From positions 1-64,000 of the forward strand of contig CAMIYB010000002.1 of the NCBI GenBank assembly GCA_946402945.1: a stretch of DNA of 64,000 bases, written 5' to 3'. The position numbers and the translations under genes were made by a program. The DNA comes from an uncultured Bacteroidales bacterium. Its GTDB lineage: Bacteria > Bacteroidota > Bacteroidia > Bacteroidales > UBA932. Position 1 is the stretch's first letter, and each line of letters begins with the position of its first letter. Below, piece after piece: positions 54,971 through 61,509 of this stretch. Below the pieces are notes generated by a model. That model worked only from the letters and a program-made list of their open reading frames with translations, was not told the DNA's origin and searched no databases.

Positions 54971-55004
54971 TTGCATAAAAATCAAGACCGATGTCTTATC
55001 TTTG
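54971..55004 (+). promoter_or_regulatory. Promoter reading into the gene-free repeat island
   Basis: A TTGC -33-like element (54971-54974) and a perfect -7 box TATCTTTG (54997-55004) are 22 bp apart, slightly long. No coding region of quality follows for 2 kb on this strand, so if active it makes an untranslated transcript or drives the repeat units. Confidence 0.45.
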
Positions 55005-55301
55005 TAGGCGAGCGGTCATCGCCTCTCGGCACGCCGCCCCACTCCGCTCAAAGGCCCAGCCGACAATAGCGGGCGACCCCACGCCGCTCAAAGGCCCAGC
55101 CCCAAACCCTGTTCCTCCAACTGCCCTGCGAAGCCCCTTTCTGGCAACAACCCGCGACCGTCCTCGCCATCTCTGACACCAATCTGCAACTAATCTCGCC
55201 GTCCTATGTAATTCCACCCTTGCAACAACCCGCGGTAGCCTCACCTTCTTGCACGATTTCTTCCTGGCAACAACACACCAAACTTTCCAACGCGTCTTCT
55301 C

Positions 55302-55404
55302 TGGCAACAACCCGCGGTAGCGCCGCGAGCCGCTATCTCGAGCTCGCAAGGCAGCGTTCCGCGAGGTTGTAGCCGGCGGCCTGCGTTCCTGCCGCCGGCG
55401 GTGA
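55302..55404 (+). repeat. Left arm of a ~100-bp imperfect inverted repeat
   Basis: Pairs with 56521-56620 on the opposite strand. The outer 30 bp, beginning GGCAACAA and ending GCGAGCCG, differ at one position; the remaining 70 bp match at roughly three quarters of positions, including T-C-G-A-G-C-T-C-G-C and TTGTAGC blocks. The arms enclose about 1.1 kb. Confidence 0.75.
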
Positions 55405-55662
55405 CAGCCTCATCTCCATTCCTCCACCTCAACACCCCGCAACGGGCTTTTCCTCCAAAACACATCCTGTCCCCGAATACAGATCCCAGCCTCCGAAAAC
55501 GCGTTCTTCGGTCAGGCCACCGCTTCCGAAAAGAAATCCTGCTCCGAAAACGCGTAAAATGGATATCGCTGATTTACAGCGCCTTATCGACTCTTCTTTT
55601 CAATAAATAGCGAAAGAGGAAACGATAGTTGATTAATTATCAACGAACTACATTTTACGGGC

Positions 55663-55863
55663 ATTGTGCCGTCCAATCCGTTTTGTCTTGATCCGCCCTG
55701 ATATAAGTTTACCGATGTTGAACAGCAGATGGTCAGGACACCCCACTTTCGCCGTGGAGGGTAAGTGACTGAATGGCAAGATGAACTGCAAAGTCCCTGT
55801 CTGAGTTTCAATACAGGGACTTTTGCATATCGTGAGATAGACAGACAAATAGCCTCCACGCAG
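55663..55863 (+). repeat. 201-bp tandem unit, copy 1 (candidate small RNA unit)
   Basis: This unit and the next (55864-56064) have exactly the same length and are near-identical in the first 80 bp. Each contains a short stem near its middle (55743-55757 here) and a longer terminator-like hairpin (55790-55823 here: AAAGTCCCTGT pairing with ACAGGGACTTT, followed by T and G). A weak promoter-like pair, TTTG (55682-55685) and TAAGTTTA (55704-55711) 18 bp apart, precedes the hairpins. On the minus strand the unit is also an open frame; see the findings. Confidence 0.7.
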
Positions 55864-56064
55864 ATTGTGTCGACCAATCCGTTTTGTCTTGATCCGCCCT
55901 GATATAAGTTTACCGATGTTGAACGGCAGATGGTCAGGACACCTCGCTTTGGCTGTGGAGGGTAAGTGACTGATTGACAAAATGAACTGTAAAAGCGCTG
56001 TCCGAGTATACAGACCGCGCTTTTTAATTATCGCAAGATAGACAGACATATAGCATCCACGCTT
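55864..56064 (+). repeat. 201-bp tandem unit, copy 2 (candidate small RNA unit)
   Basis: Same layout as copy 1. The terminator-like hairpin (55991-56024) keeps the same paired columns, but the base pairs differ: AAAAGCGC pairs with GCGCTTTT, followed by a run of T residues. Three stem positions show double compensatory changes relative to copy 1 and one pair is lost. The short stem at 55944-55958 keeps pairing through two G-U pairs that form only in plus-strand RNA. Confidence 0.7.
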
Positions 56065-56396
56065 TTTTTAGGAATTGTGACCGTCGTACGCATTGGCGGG
56101 TCAATCGTTCATAGAAGGTACTGTAAGACACATCGAAGTATCAATACAGCAAGGGGAATTGGAGTAAAGGGGTGCTGAGGGGGCGCGGACGTAAGGGTGC
56201 GCTGATGTCACCGCCGCTGGATGGAATGCGTTCCGTGGGCTGTTGACGGTGGAGAGATGGGATCCGGCCAGACGCAGGAGAGAGTCCTCCTGCCAGTCCA
56301 GTCAGTGGACCTGCAGGCACACTTTATGGTGTGTTGCAGGTACGATGTCGGCGGATAAGATGAGCGGGAACAGAAGAGGGTGCGGACAGTTTGCAG

Positions 56397-56515
56397 GCAC
56401 AGTAAGTAGCGGGATAGAGAATTCGGGGGGGAATGGCTAGCACAGCAGGCAGCGGGATAGAGAATTCGGGGAACGGATAGCACAATAGGCAGCGGGACAG
56501 AGAAGGCAGTGCATG
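56397..56515 (+). repeat. 40-43-bp tandem repeat, about three units
   Basis: Units begin at 56397, 56440 and 56480 with GCACA, followed by GCAGCGGGATAGAGAATTCG or a close variant. The third is shorter. No coding potential was seen. Confidence 0.7.
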
Positions 56516-56520
56516 AAGGC

Positions 56521-56620
56521 ACCGCTGCCGGCGGAAACGGCGGCCGGCAGCTACAAGCGCGCGGGTCGCTGCCTAGCGAGCTCGACGGAACGGCTCGCGG
56601 CGCTACCGCGGCTTGTTGCC
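56521..56620 (-). repeat. Right arm of the ~100-bp imperfect inverted repeat
   Basis: Reverse complement of the left arm at 55302-55404; the outer end is at 56620. Together the arms bound a 1.3 kb segment with the 201-bp units inside. Confidence 0.75.
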
Positions 56621-56832
56621 TGAGCAGGGAGCGGGTGCGAGAAGGGTTAGAAGGATAGCAGAGAGTTTAGGAAAAGGTCATCTAGTGAAGAGCCTTGCGG
56701 CTTGTAGCCCGGGTGCAGGGAGAGGAAGGGATGTCTTGCGGGTGAGCAAAGAGCGGCGGAGTTGTAAAGGGCGGGTGCAGCCTACTTTTCTGCCCTCCCC
56801 GAAAACACGTCTTGCAGTCGAAATAAAACGTC

Positions 56833-56853
56833 ATGCCCGATCCGATCGGGCAT
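56833..56853. repeat. REP-like palindrome
   Basis: ATGCCCGATC and its perfect complement GATCGGGCAT are separated by a single base (10-bp arms). It resembles dispersed palindromic repeats found between genes in many bacteria. No T-run follows, so it is not a clear terminator. Confidence 0.6.
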
Positions 56854-56880
56854 CTCTAACAGGTTGATTGATAAAGAGGA

Positions 56881-56990
56881 TTCCCGGTCGAGCCGGGAAC
56901 GACGAACAATGGGCAAGCCGGGAACGACGAACAATGGTCGAGCCGGGAACGACGAACAATGGGCAAGCCGGGAATGACGAAAAACAGTCA
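56881..56990. repeat. 25-bp tandem repeat (four units) with a leading palindrome
   Basis: A palindrome TTCCCGG-TCGA-GCCGGGAA spans 56881-56899. Four 25-bp units follow from 56891 (56891, 56916, 56941, 56966), each starting AGCCGGGAA and alternating GGGCA and GGTCG at the end; the fourth is degenerate and a fifth is barely recognisable. Confidence 0.75.
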
Positions 56991-57029
56991 GGCCAGAAAT
57001 GATGGTCGATTAGAATGCAGAACGGAAGG

Positions 57030-57146
57030 TGCCGGAACTAGAGGCGGAACTCAGGCCAGAACTCTAAACTGGAACTTTGAACTGGAACTCGGGCTAGAAC
57101 TCTAAACCAGAACTCTGAACTGGAACTTTGAGCCAGAACACTGAGT
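57030..57146. repeat. 13-bp tandem repeat, about nine degenerate units
   Basis: Units follow the pattern NNGGAACTNTGAA or NCAGAACTCTAAA at 13-bp spacing from 57030 to the stop codon of the lipoprotein gene. The regular phase and lack of reading frame suggest slippage-generated sequence downstream of that gene. Confidence 0.7.
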
Positions 57147-57733
57147 CAGAGGATGATAATGACGGCGGCCTCGGAGACGAAGTCGCTGTCTTCATAGTAA
57201 AAATGGCGGTCCAGGACGGGGAAGGACTGGGGGTCGAAACGGTTGGTGATGCGGATTTCGGAAGTGCGGCCGTCACCCCAGGAAAGGACGAGGGGTTCGT
57301 CGGTAAGTTCCGCACGGCCGTCGAGGGGGCCGAAAAGGAGGTTGTTGGACGGGGCGACCAGGCTGAGCGACAGGTCCTGCCCCGGCGAGAGGGCCACGCC
57401 CCGCGGCCCGACGGCGGAGATGGGGGCAAAAGTCGTGGCAGCAGAGACGGACGTGCTCGGCCCGACGGCGGAGATGGGGGCAAGAAGGGCCCCGGCCTTG
57501 GAGACGGGGTCGAGCGTGACGGCCCGGCCGCGGAACGTGGCGACGATCTTGTCGAGGGACAAGGCTCCTTCCGAGGCGGGGTCGAGCAGATTATCCCCGG
57601 CGGCATTCTGGACGGCGATATTGACCTCGATGGGGAGGGGGAAATCCCCCTCGTCCATCGGATCCTGCACAGAGCAACTGACGGCCGCAAGGGCGACCGT
57701 CAGCAGCAATGCAATATGCCAAGCTCGTTTCAC
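57146..57733 (-). CDS. Small lipoprotein of unknown function
   Basis: 195 residues from a GTG at 57733, which begins a lipoprotein signal (V-K-R-A-W-H-I-A-L-L-L-T-V-A-L-A-A-V-S-C); an ATG at 57775 would add 14 residues with no signal character. The mature part (D-P-M-D-E-G-D-F-P-L-P-I-E-V) has a strand-rich pattern. A-P-I-S-A-V-G-P occurs twice, 18 residues apart, from an exact 25-bp duplication at 57406-57430 and 57460-57484. No family recognised. It lies between the repeat island and the starch PUL and is divergent from the small membrane gene. Confidence 0.65.
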   Translation of the reverse strand: MKRAWHIALLLTVALAAVSCSVQDPMDEGDFPLPIEVNIAVQNAAGDNLLDPASEGALSLDKIVATFRGRAVTLDPVSKAGALLAPISAVGPSTSVSAATTFAPISAVGPRGVALSPGQDLSLSLVAPSNNLLFGPLDGRAELTDEPLVLSWGDGRTSEIRITNRFDPQSFPVLDRHFYYEDSDFVSEAAVIIIL

Positions 57734-57769
57734 TGTCTGGGAATATAGATGCAATTCGGGAGCGATTCG

Positions 57770-57799
57770 TTGCACTGCATGATTTTTTTTGTAACTTTA
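57770..57799 (+). promoter_or_regulatory. Promoter for the small membrane protein
   Basis: TTG (57770-57772) and TAACTTTA (57792-57799), a one-base variant of TAnnTTTG, are 19 bp apart. The start codon at 57812 or 57821 follows closely, giving a short leader. Confidence 0.45.
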
Positions 57800-57811
57800 T
57801 CGCAACAAAAA

Positions 57812-58009
57812 ATGCAAACTATGATCGCTTCCATCCTCTACATCGCCGGCGTTGTCCTGGCGATTCTCGCCATCATCGACATCTGCAAAAAGCCCATCTC
57901 GATCGTCGGCAAGATCATCACCTCGGTCATCGTGCTCTGCACCAGTTGGCTCGGACTCCTGGTGTACTATCTGTACGCCAAGGACCACCTGACCGAGTGG
58001 TTCAAGTAG
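57812..58009 (+). CDS. Small two-helix membrane protein (PLDc_N-like)
   Basis: 65 residues, or 62 from the ATG at 57821. Two hydrophobic helices (I-A-S-I-L-Y-I-A-G-V-V-L-A-I-L-A-I-I-D and S-V-I-V-L-C-T-S-W-L-G-L-L-V-Y-Y-L) are separated by a basic linker. The pattern resembles the phospholipase D N-terminal membrane domain found as a stand-alone protein; no catalytic domain. It ends 1 nt before the convergent GH13 stop; the two stop codons lie in a 15-bp palindrome. Confidence 0.7.
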   Translation: MQTMIASILYIAGVVLAILAIIDICKKPISIVGKIITSVIVLCTSWLGLLVYYLYAKDHLTEWFK

Positions 58010-58010
58010 G

Positions 58011-59435
58011 CTACTTGCGCACCAGCACGGCAAACTGACCGGGCGCGAGGGTGAGTTGCGCGGTCCCTTCAAGCAGGACCCCCGAGAACACATCCTCAAA
58101 CGTGCCGTCCAGCGGCAGACTCAGCGTCACAGGCTCCGCCTCCAGATTGCGGAAAGGCTCCGCCACATCCGCGCCCTGGGGACGGTTGTCGTTGGCCTCA
58201 CGGACTACTTCTTCCGCCGGGGCGGCAGCCGCCACGCCGAAATTGGCCACGGTGATGACCTGGTCTTTGTCGAGGGTACGGCTATAGGCGACGACACCTT
58301 CCGGCATATTCTCCAGCCAGGCCATCTTGCCGCCGCGCTCGCCGGCGTCAAGCGCGCGGTGAGCATGCTTGAGGGCGATCAGTTTCTTATAGAAGGCCGT
58401 CTGGGCATTGTCGGTCCAGTCGGTAATCGGGTCTTTTTCGAAGAAAGCCAGCCGGCGGTCCAGACCGATCTCCTGACCGGTATAGATCAGCGGCTGGGAG
58501 CCGGGCAGCGTGAAGCAGAGGACCGCGCAGGCATTGGCGGCGGCTCCTTCGCGCTCGAACTCCGTTCCCGCCCAGGAATTCTCATCGTGGTTGGAAGTGA
58601 AGGTCAGGCGGAAAGCCTCGGCCGGGAAACGGGCGGCGTCCCGGGCCACATAGTCCTGCAATTCGGTCACCGTCTTGGCGCCGCGTGCCAGGCCGTTGAG
58701 CAGATGGTGAAGCTCCCAGGCGTAGTTGCAGTCGAAGGTCACCGTAGGATCGGCCAGGTTGTCGCGCTCGGCCTCGGCCAGCAGATAGGCGTCGGGATAA
58801 TCCGCATTCATCTTCGGGAGAATGCCGTACCAGAATTCGGCGGGCACTTCCCCGGCGGCATCGCAGCGGAAGCCGTCCACGCCCTTCTCGAGCCAGAAAC
58901 GCATCGCCTCGTCCTGGGCAGCCCACACGGCCTCATTTTCGTAATTGAGGCTGCGGGTATCGGTCCAGTCATACTCCCAGATGGCATTGCCCAGGGAGTC
59001 CCGCTCGTAGAAATCGGCGGGCTTCTCGTTCATCCAGCGATGGTCCGGGGCGGTCTGGTTGGCCACCCAGTCGAGAATCACCTTGAAACCGGCCTTGTGG
59101 GCGGCGGCGAGCAGGCTCTCGAAATCTTCCATGGTGCCGAACTCGGGGTTGACGGCCGTATAGTCGGAAATGGCATAATAGGAGCCGAGGGTACCCTTGC
59201 GGCCTTCGACGCCGATCTGGTACATCGGCATGAGCCAAAGGACATCCACGCCGAGTTCCTTCAGGCGGGGCAACTGGGCCTCGACGCCCTTGAAAGTGCC
59301 TTCGGGCGAGAACTGACGGATATTCACCTCATAGAGGACGGCGTCATAAGTCCAGTCGGGATGAAGCGAGGCCGTCCGGGTGCAGGCGCCTGCCAGAAGC
59401 AGGGCCGCGGAAAGGAGAAGGAAAAACTTTTTCAT
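58011..59435 (-). CDS. GH13 alpha-amylase-family lipoprotein
   Basis: 474 residues, lipobox L-A-G-A-C (Cys18). The beta/alpha barrel carries G-F-R-C-D-A-A-G (nucleophile Asp192), L-L-A-E-A-E-R-D (acid/base Glu221) and S-N-H-D-E-N (transition-state Asp284), so it should be active. It lacks the region I H-H-N-type motif of classic amylases (A-N-Q-T-A-P-D-H here), as in maltodextrin-acting subfamilies. It probably trims malto-oligosaccharides in the periplasm or at the surface. It is last in the starch PUL, 5 nt after the SusG-like gene. Confidence 0.88.
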   Translation of the reverse strand: MKKFFLLLSAALLLAGACTRTASLHPDWTYDAVLYEVNIRQFSPEGTFKGVEAQLPRLKELGVDVLWLMPMYQIGVEGRKGTLGSYYAISDYTAVNPEFGTMEDFESLLAAAHKAGFKVILDWVANQTAPDHRWMNEKPADFYERDSLGNAIWEYDWTDTRSLNYENEAVWAAQDEAMRFWLEKGVDGFRCDAAGEVPAEFWYGILPKMNADYPDAYLLAEAERDNLADPTVTFDCNYAWELHHLLNGLARGAKTVTELQDYVARDAARFPAEAFRLTFTSNHDENSWAGTEFEREGAAANACAVLCFTLPGSQPLIYTGQEIGLDRRLAFFEKDPITDWTDNAQTAFYKKLIALKHAHRALDAGERGGKMAWLENMPEGVVAYSRTLDKDQVITVANFGVAAAAPAEEVVREANDNRPQGADVAEPFRNLEAEPVTLSLPLDGTFEDVFSGVLLEGTAQLTLAPGQFAVLVRK

Positions 59436-59440
59436 GGCGT

Positions 59441-61438
59441 TCAGAGTTTGAAAACGACGGAGGAACGACCCTCCAGCGAAAGGGAACCGTTGCTGACGGA
59501 GTATGTACCCAGGGAAGCGACCGGATGCGAGAGGTCATCTTCGAGGGGAATGGTCACGGCACCGGCAGATACATTGTGGACGACAAGCATCTTCTCCGAC
59601 CCGGCGCTCATGTACCAGGCGGCGATGCCGTTATAGGTGGAATTGTCCTCGTTCAGGAGGGCATGGCGCGACATGACGCCGCGGCCCAGGGCCGGATAGG
59701 CGTTGCGCAGCCGGGTAAAGTTACGATAGACGTTCAGCAGAGACGAGGCGTCGGCCCGCTGGGCCTCCACGGAAATCTCCGGGGTGAGCAGGTCATTCAT
59801 GATATGACCGTCCAGACCGCCCTTGGCCGCCGTTCCGCTGCGGTCCCAGACGATGGGCTGGCGCACATATTCGTCGCGTCCGCCGTCATCGTAGTCCTTG
59901 CCCCAGTAGCCGAGTTCCTCACCCTGGTAGATGTAAGGCTCGCCGGAGGCGGTCAGGAGGATGGCCGCCGCCTGCTTCATCTTGTCCATGTCCCGGTTCA
60001 GGCGCGTGGCGGCACGGGTCTCGTCGTGGTTGGTGAGTTTGGTCGCCGCGATGGCGTCGGAACGGTATCCTGCATACTGGTTGCGGTAGGACAGCAGGTC
60101 CTTGCACAGATAGCGGCCGGTCCTTTCGTTCAGGGCCCACACCAGGCGTTCCCAGAAGTCGAATTCGAAGCAGGCGGGTAGTCCCTTGTAATAGGGGGCC
60201 ACCTTATCCGCGCTCATCCACACTTCACCGACCATATAGATATCGCTGTCGTGTGTTTTGCGGAAAGTGGTGTTGCAGCGGTCGTACCAGGCCTTCAGGA
60301 AGGTCGGGTTCTCGTCCGAGGTCTCGGAATGGTAGATGTGCTTGACGGCATCCAGGCGGAAGCCGTCCACGCCCATTTCTATCCATTTGTCGGCCGTTTC
60401 GGCCAGGGCGAGGAAGGGACCGGAAGAAGAAGCCGTCGCCAAGGGACCGTAATTCAGGTCCGGCATCCAGCCGCCGCCGAAAGCTCCATGGAACCAGGCC
60501 TTGGTCGGCTTGCCGAAGACAATGTCCTTCGCATCGTTGCTGACCAGTTGAAAGGGCTCTCCCAGCGTAATCATCTGCGCAGAGGCGCTGCCTCCCCACT
60601 TGGTTCCGGCGCTCCAGTCATCGCCCGTCGAAGTGCGCACCAGGCATCCCCAGTCGGAGTCGAAATCGATGGTCACGTGGTACTTGTCGCCACCGTCGGC
60701 GTAGAAACGGGCCTGCCGGCCATTGCCGAAATACAGGTAAAGGCTGATGGAAGTGTCCGTATTGAAAGGGTCGGCCGCGGCGGTCGTGGCGGTGGCGGTC
60801 AGTTTCTTGGTACCCCAGTCCAGGTCGAAACGGAGGAGCCCCTTGTAACCCAGGTCGCCGATGGTTGTCTCGTGCCATTCGCCCGCATTGTACTGGCCGG
60901 CGGGAACCATCGGGATGCGGCCCATCGTCACGTCCACGTTGGGGTTCTCCGAGAAAATGTACCAGTCACGATAGCCCTCCACACCCCGCTTGGCCTTGTC
61001 GAACCAGGGATGGCCCTTGCCGGTGTGGTTCAGCACATAGTCGAGGTATATCTTGATGCCCCGGCGGTGCGCCTCATCCAGAAGCGTCTGGAAATCTCCC
61101 TCAGTGCCGAATTTGGGATTGAGGGCGGCGTAGTCGGTGACATCGTAGCCGTGGTAGGAGTCGCTCGGATGGACGGGCGAGAGCCAGAGGGCGCTCACCC
61201 CCATGTCCTCGAGGTAATCCAGGTGCTGCACAATGCCCCGGAAATCACCCACGCCGTCGCCGTTGCTGTCGGCGAAACTGTACACCTGCAGCTGGTAGGT
61301 AATGTGGCCCTCGCGGGCTTCCTGCTGCTCTTCCGGGATGACGACAGAACTGTCACCTTCCGCCTGGGGAAGGGGCTCCTGCCCGCAGGAGACGGCCGCC
61401 AGCAGCAGCGCCAGAAGTAGATATCGGACTGGTTTCAT
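59441..61438 (-). CDS. SusG-like surface alpha-amylase (GH13) with internal CBM
   Basis: 665 residues, lipobox A-A-V-S-C (Cys18). Barrel motifs: D-Y-V-L-N-H-T (about 133-139), nucleophile Asp363 in G-F-R-L-D-A-V-K-H, acid/base Glu405 in V-G-E-V-W, Asp472 in T-N-H-D-E-T. Between about 195 and 315 a 120-residue domain rich in strands and aromatic residues interrupts the barrel in the same place as CBM58 in Bacteroides SusG, where it binds starch. It cleaves surface-bound starch for import by SusCD. A terminator-like hairpin lies just upstream. Confidence 0.9.
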   Translation of the reverse strand: MKPVRYLLLALLLAAVSCGQEPLPQAEGDSSVVIPEEQQEAREGHITYQLQVYSFADSNGDGVGDFRGIVQHLDYLEDMGVSALWLSPVHPSDSYHGYDVTDYAALNPKFGTEGDFQTLLDEAHRRGIKIYLDYVLNHTGKGHPWFDKAKRGVEGYRDWYIFSENPNVDVTMGRIPMVPAGQYNAGEWHETTIGDLGYKGLLRFDLDWGTKKLTATATTAAADPFNTDTSISLYLYFGNGRQARFYADGGDKYHVTIDFDSDWGCLVRTSTGDDWSAGTKWGGSASAQMITLGEPFQLVSNDAKDIVFGKPTKAWFHGAFGGGWMPDLNYGPLATASSSGPFLALAETADKWIEMGVDGFRLDAVKHIYHSETSDENPTFLKAWYDRCNTTFRKTHDSDIYMVGEVWMSADKVAPYYKGLPACFEFDFWERLVWALNERTGRYLCKDLLSYRNQYAGYRSDAIAATKLTNHDETRAATRLNRDMDKMKQAAAILLTASGEPYIYQGEELGYWGKDYDDGGRDEYVRQPIVWDRSGTAAKGGLDGHIMNDLLTPEISVEAQRADASSLLNVYRNFTRLRNAYPALGRGVMSRHALLNEDNSTYNGIAAWYMSAGSEKMLVVHNVSAGAVTIPLEDDLSHPVASLGTYSVSNGSLSLEGRSSVVFKL

Positions 61439-61455
61439 ATGCAGTTAAAGGAAAA

Positions 61456-61492
61456 AGAGGGACCGGAAAACCCGTACGTCTCCGGCCCCTCT
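61456..61492 (-). terminator. Intra-operon hairpin with U-tract between SusE/F-like and SusG-like genes
   Basis: On the minus strand AGAGGGGCCGGA pairs with TCCGGTCCCTCT (one G-U pair), followed by TTTTTCC. It sits in the 71-bp gap after the SusE/F-like stop and may partially terminate transcription before susG. Confidence 0.65.
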
Positions 61493-61509
61493 CGAAGGGT
61501 TAAGGATTA

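Larger units (their letters stand above)
55005..57145. other. Gene-free, repeat-rich island of 2.1 kb
   Basis: No convincing protein gene is present; the open frames lack recognisable start signals or domain character. The stretch is a mosaic: two 25-bp direct repeats (55036-55060, 55076-55100); four copies of a CTGGCAACAACCCGCGG-like motif (55141, 55220, 55264, 55301); repeated CTCCGAAAACGCGT (55491-55504, 55542-55555); a long inverted repeat; a 201-bp tandem duplication; and several shorter tandem repeats and palindromes, listed separately. Local GC is more variable than in the neighbouring genes. Confidence 0.8.

Noticed and set aside
54991..55176. 61-codon open frame at the start of the repeat island
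   Set aside because: Its start codon precedes the predicted transcription start, and its sequence is composed of repeat units.
56891..56990. 25-bp repeats considered as a CRISPR array
   Set aside because: The repeats are directly adjacent with no spacers, and no cas gene is in the window.
58001..58016. 15-bp palindrome CAAGTAG-G-CTACTTG at the convergent stop codons
   Set aside because: One-base loop and no T-run; a coincidental overlap of two TAG stops rather than a terminator.
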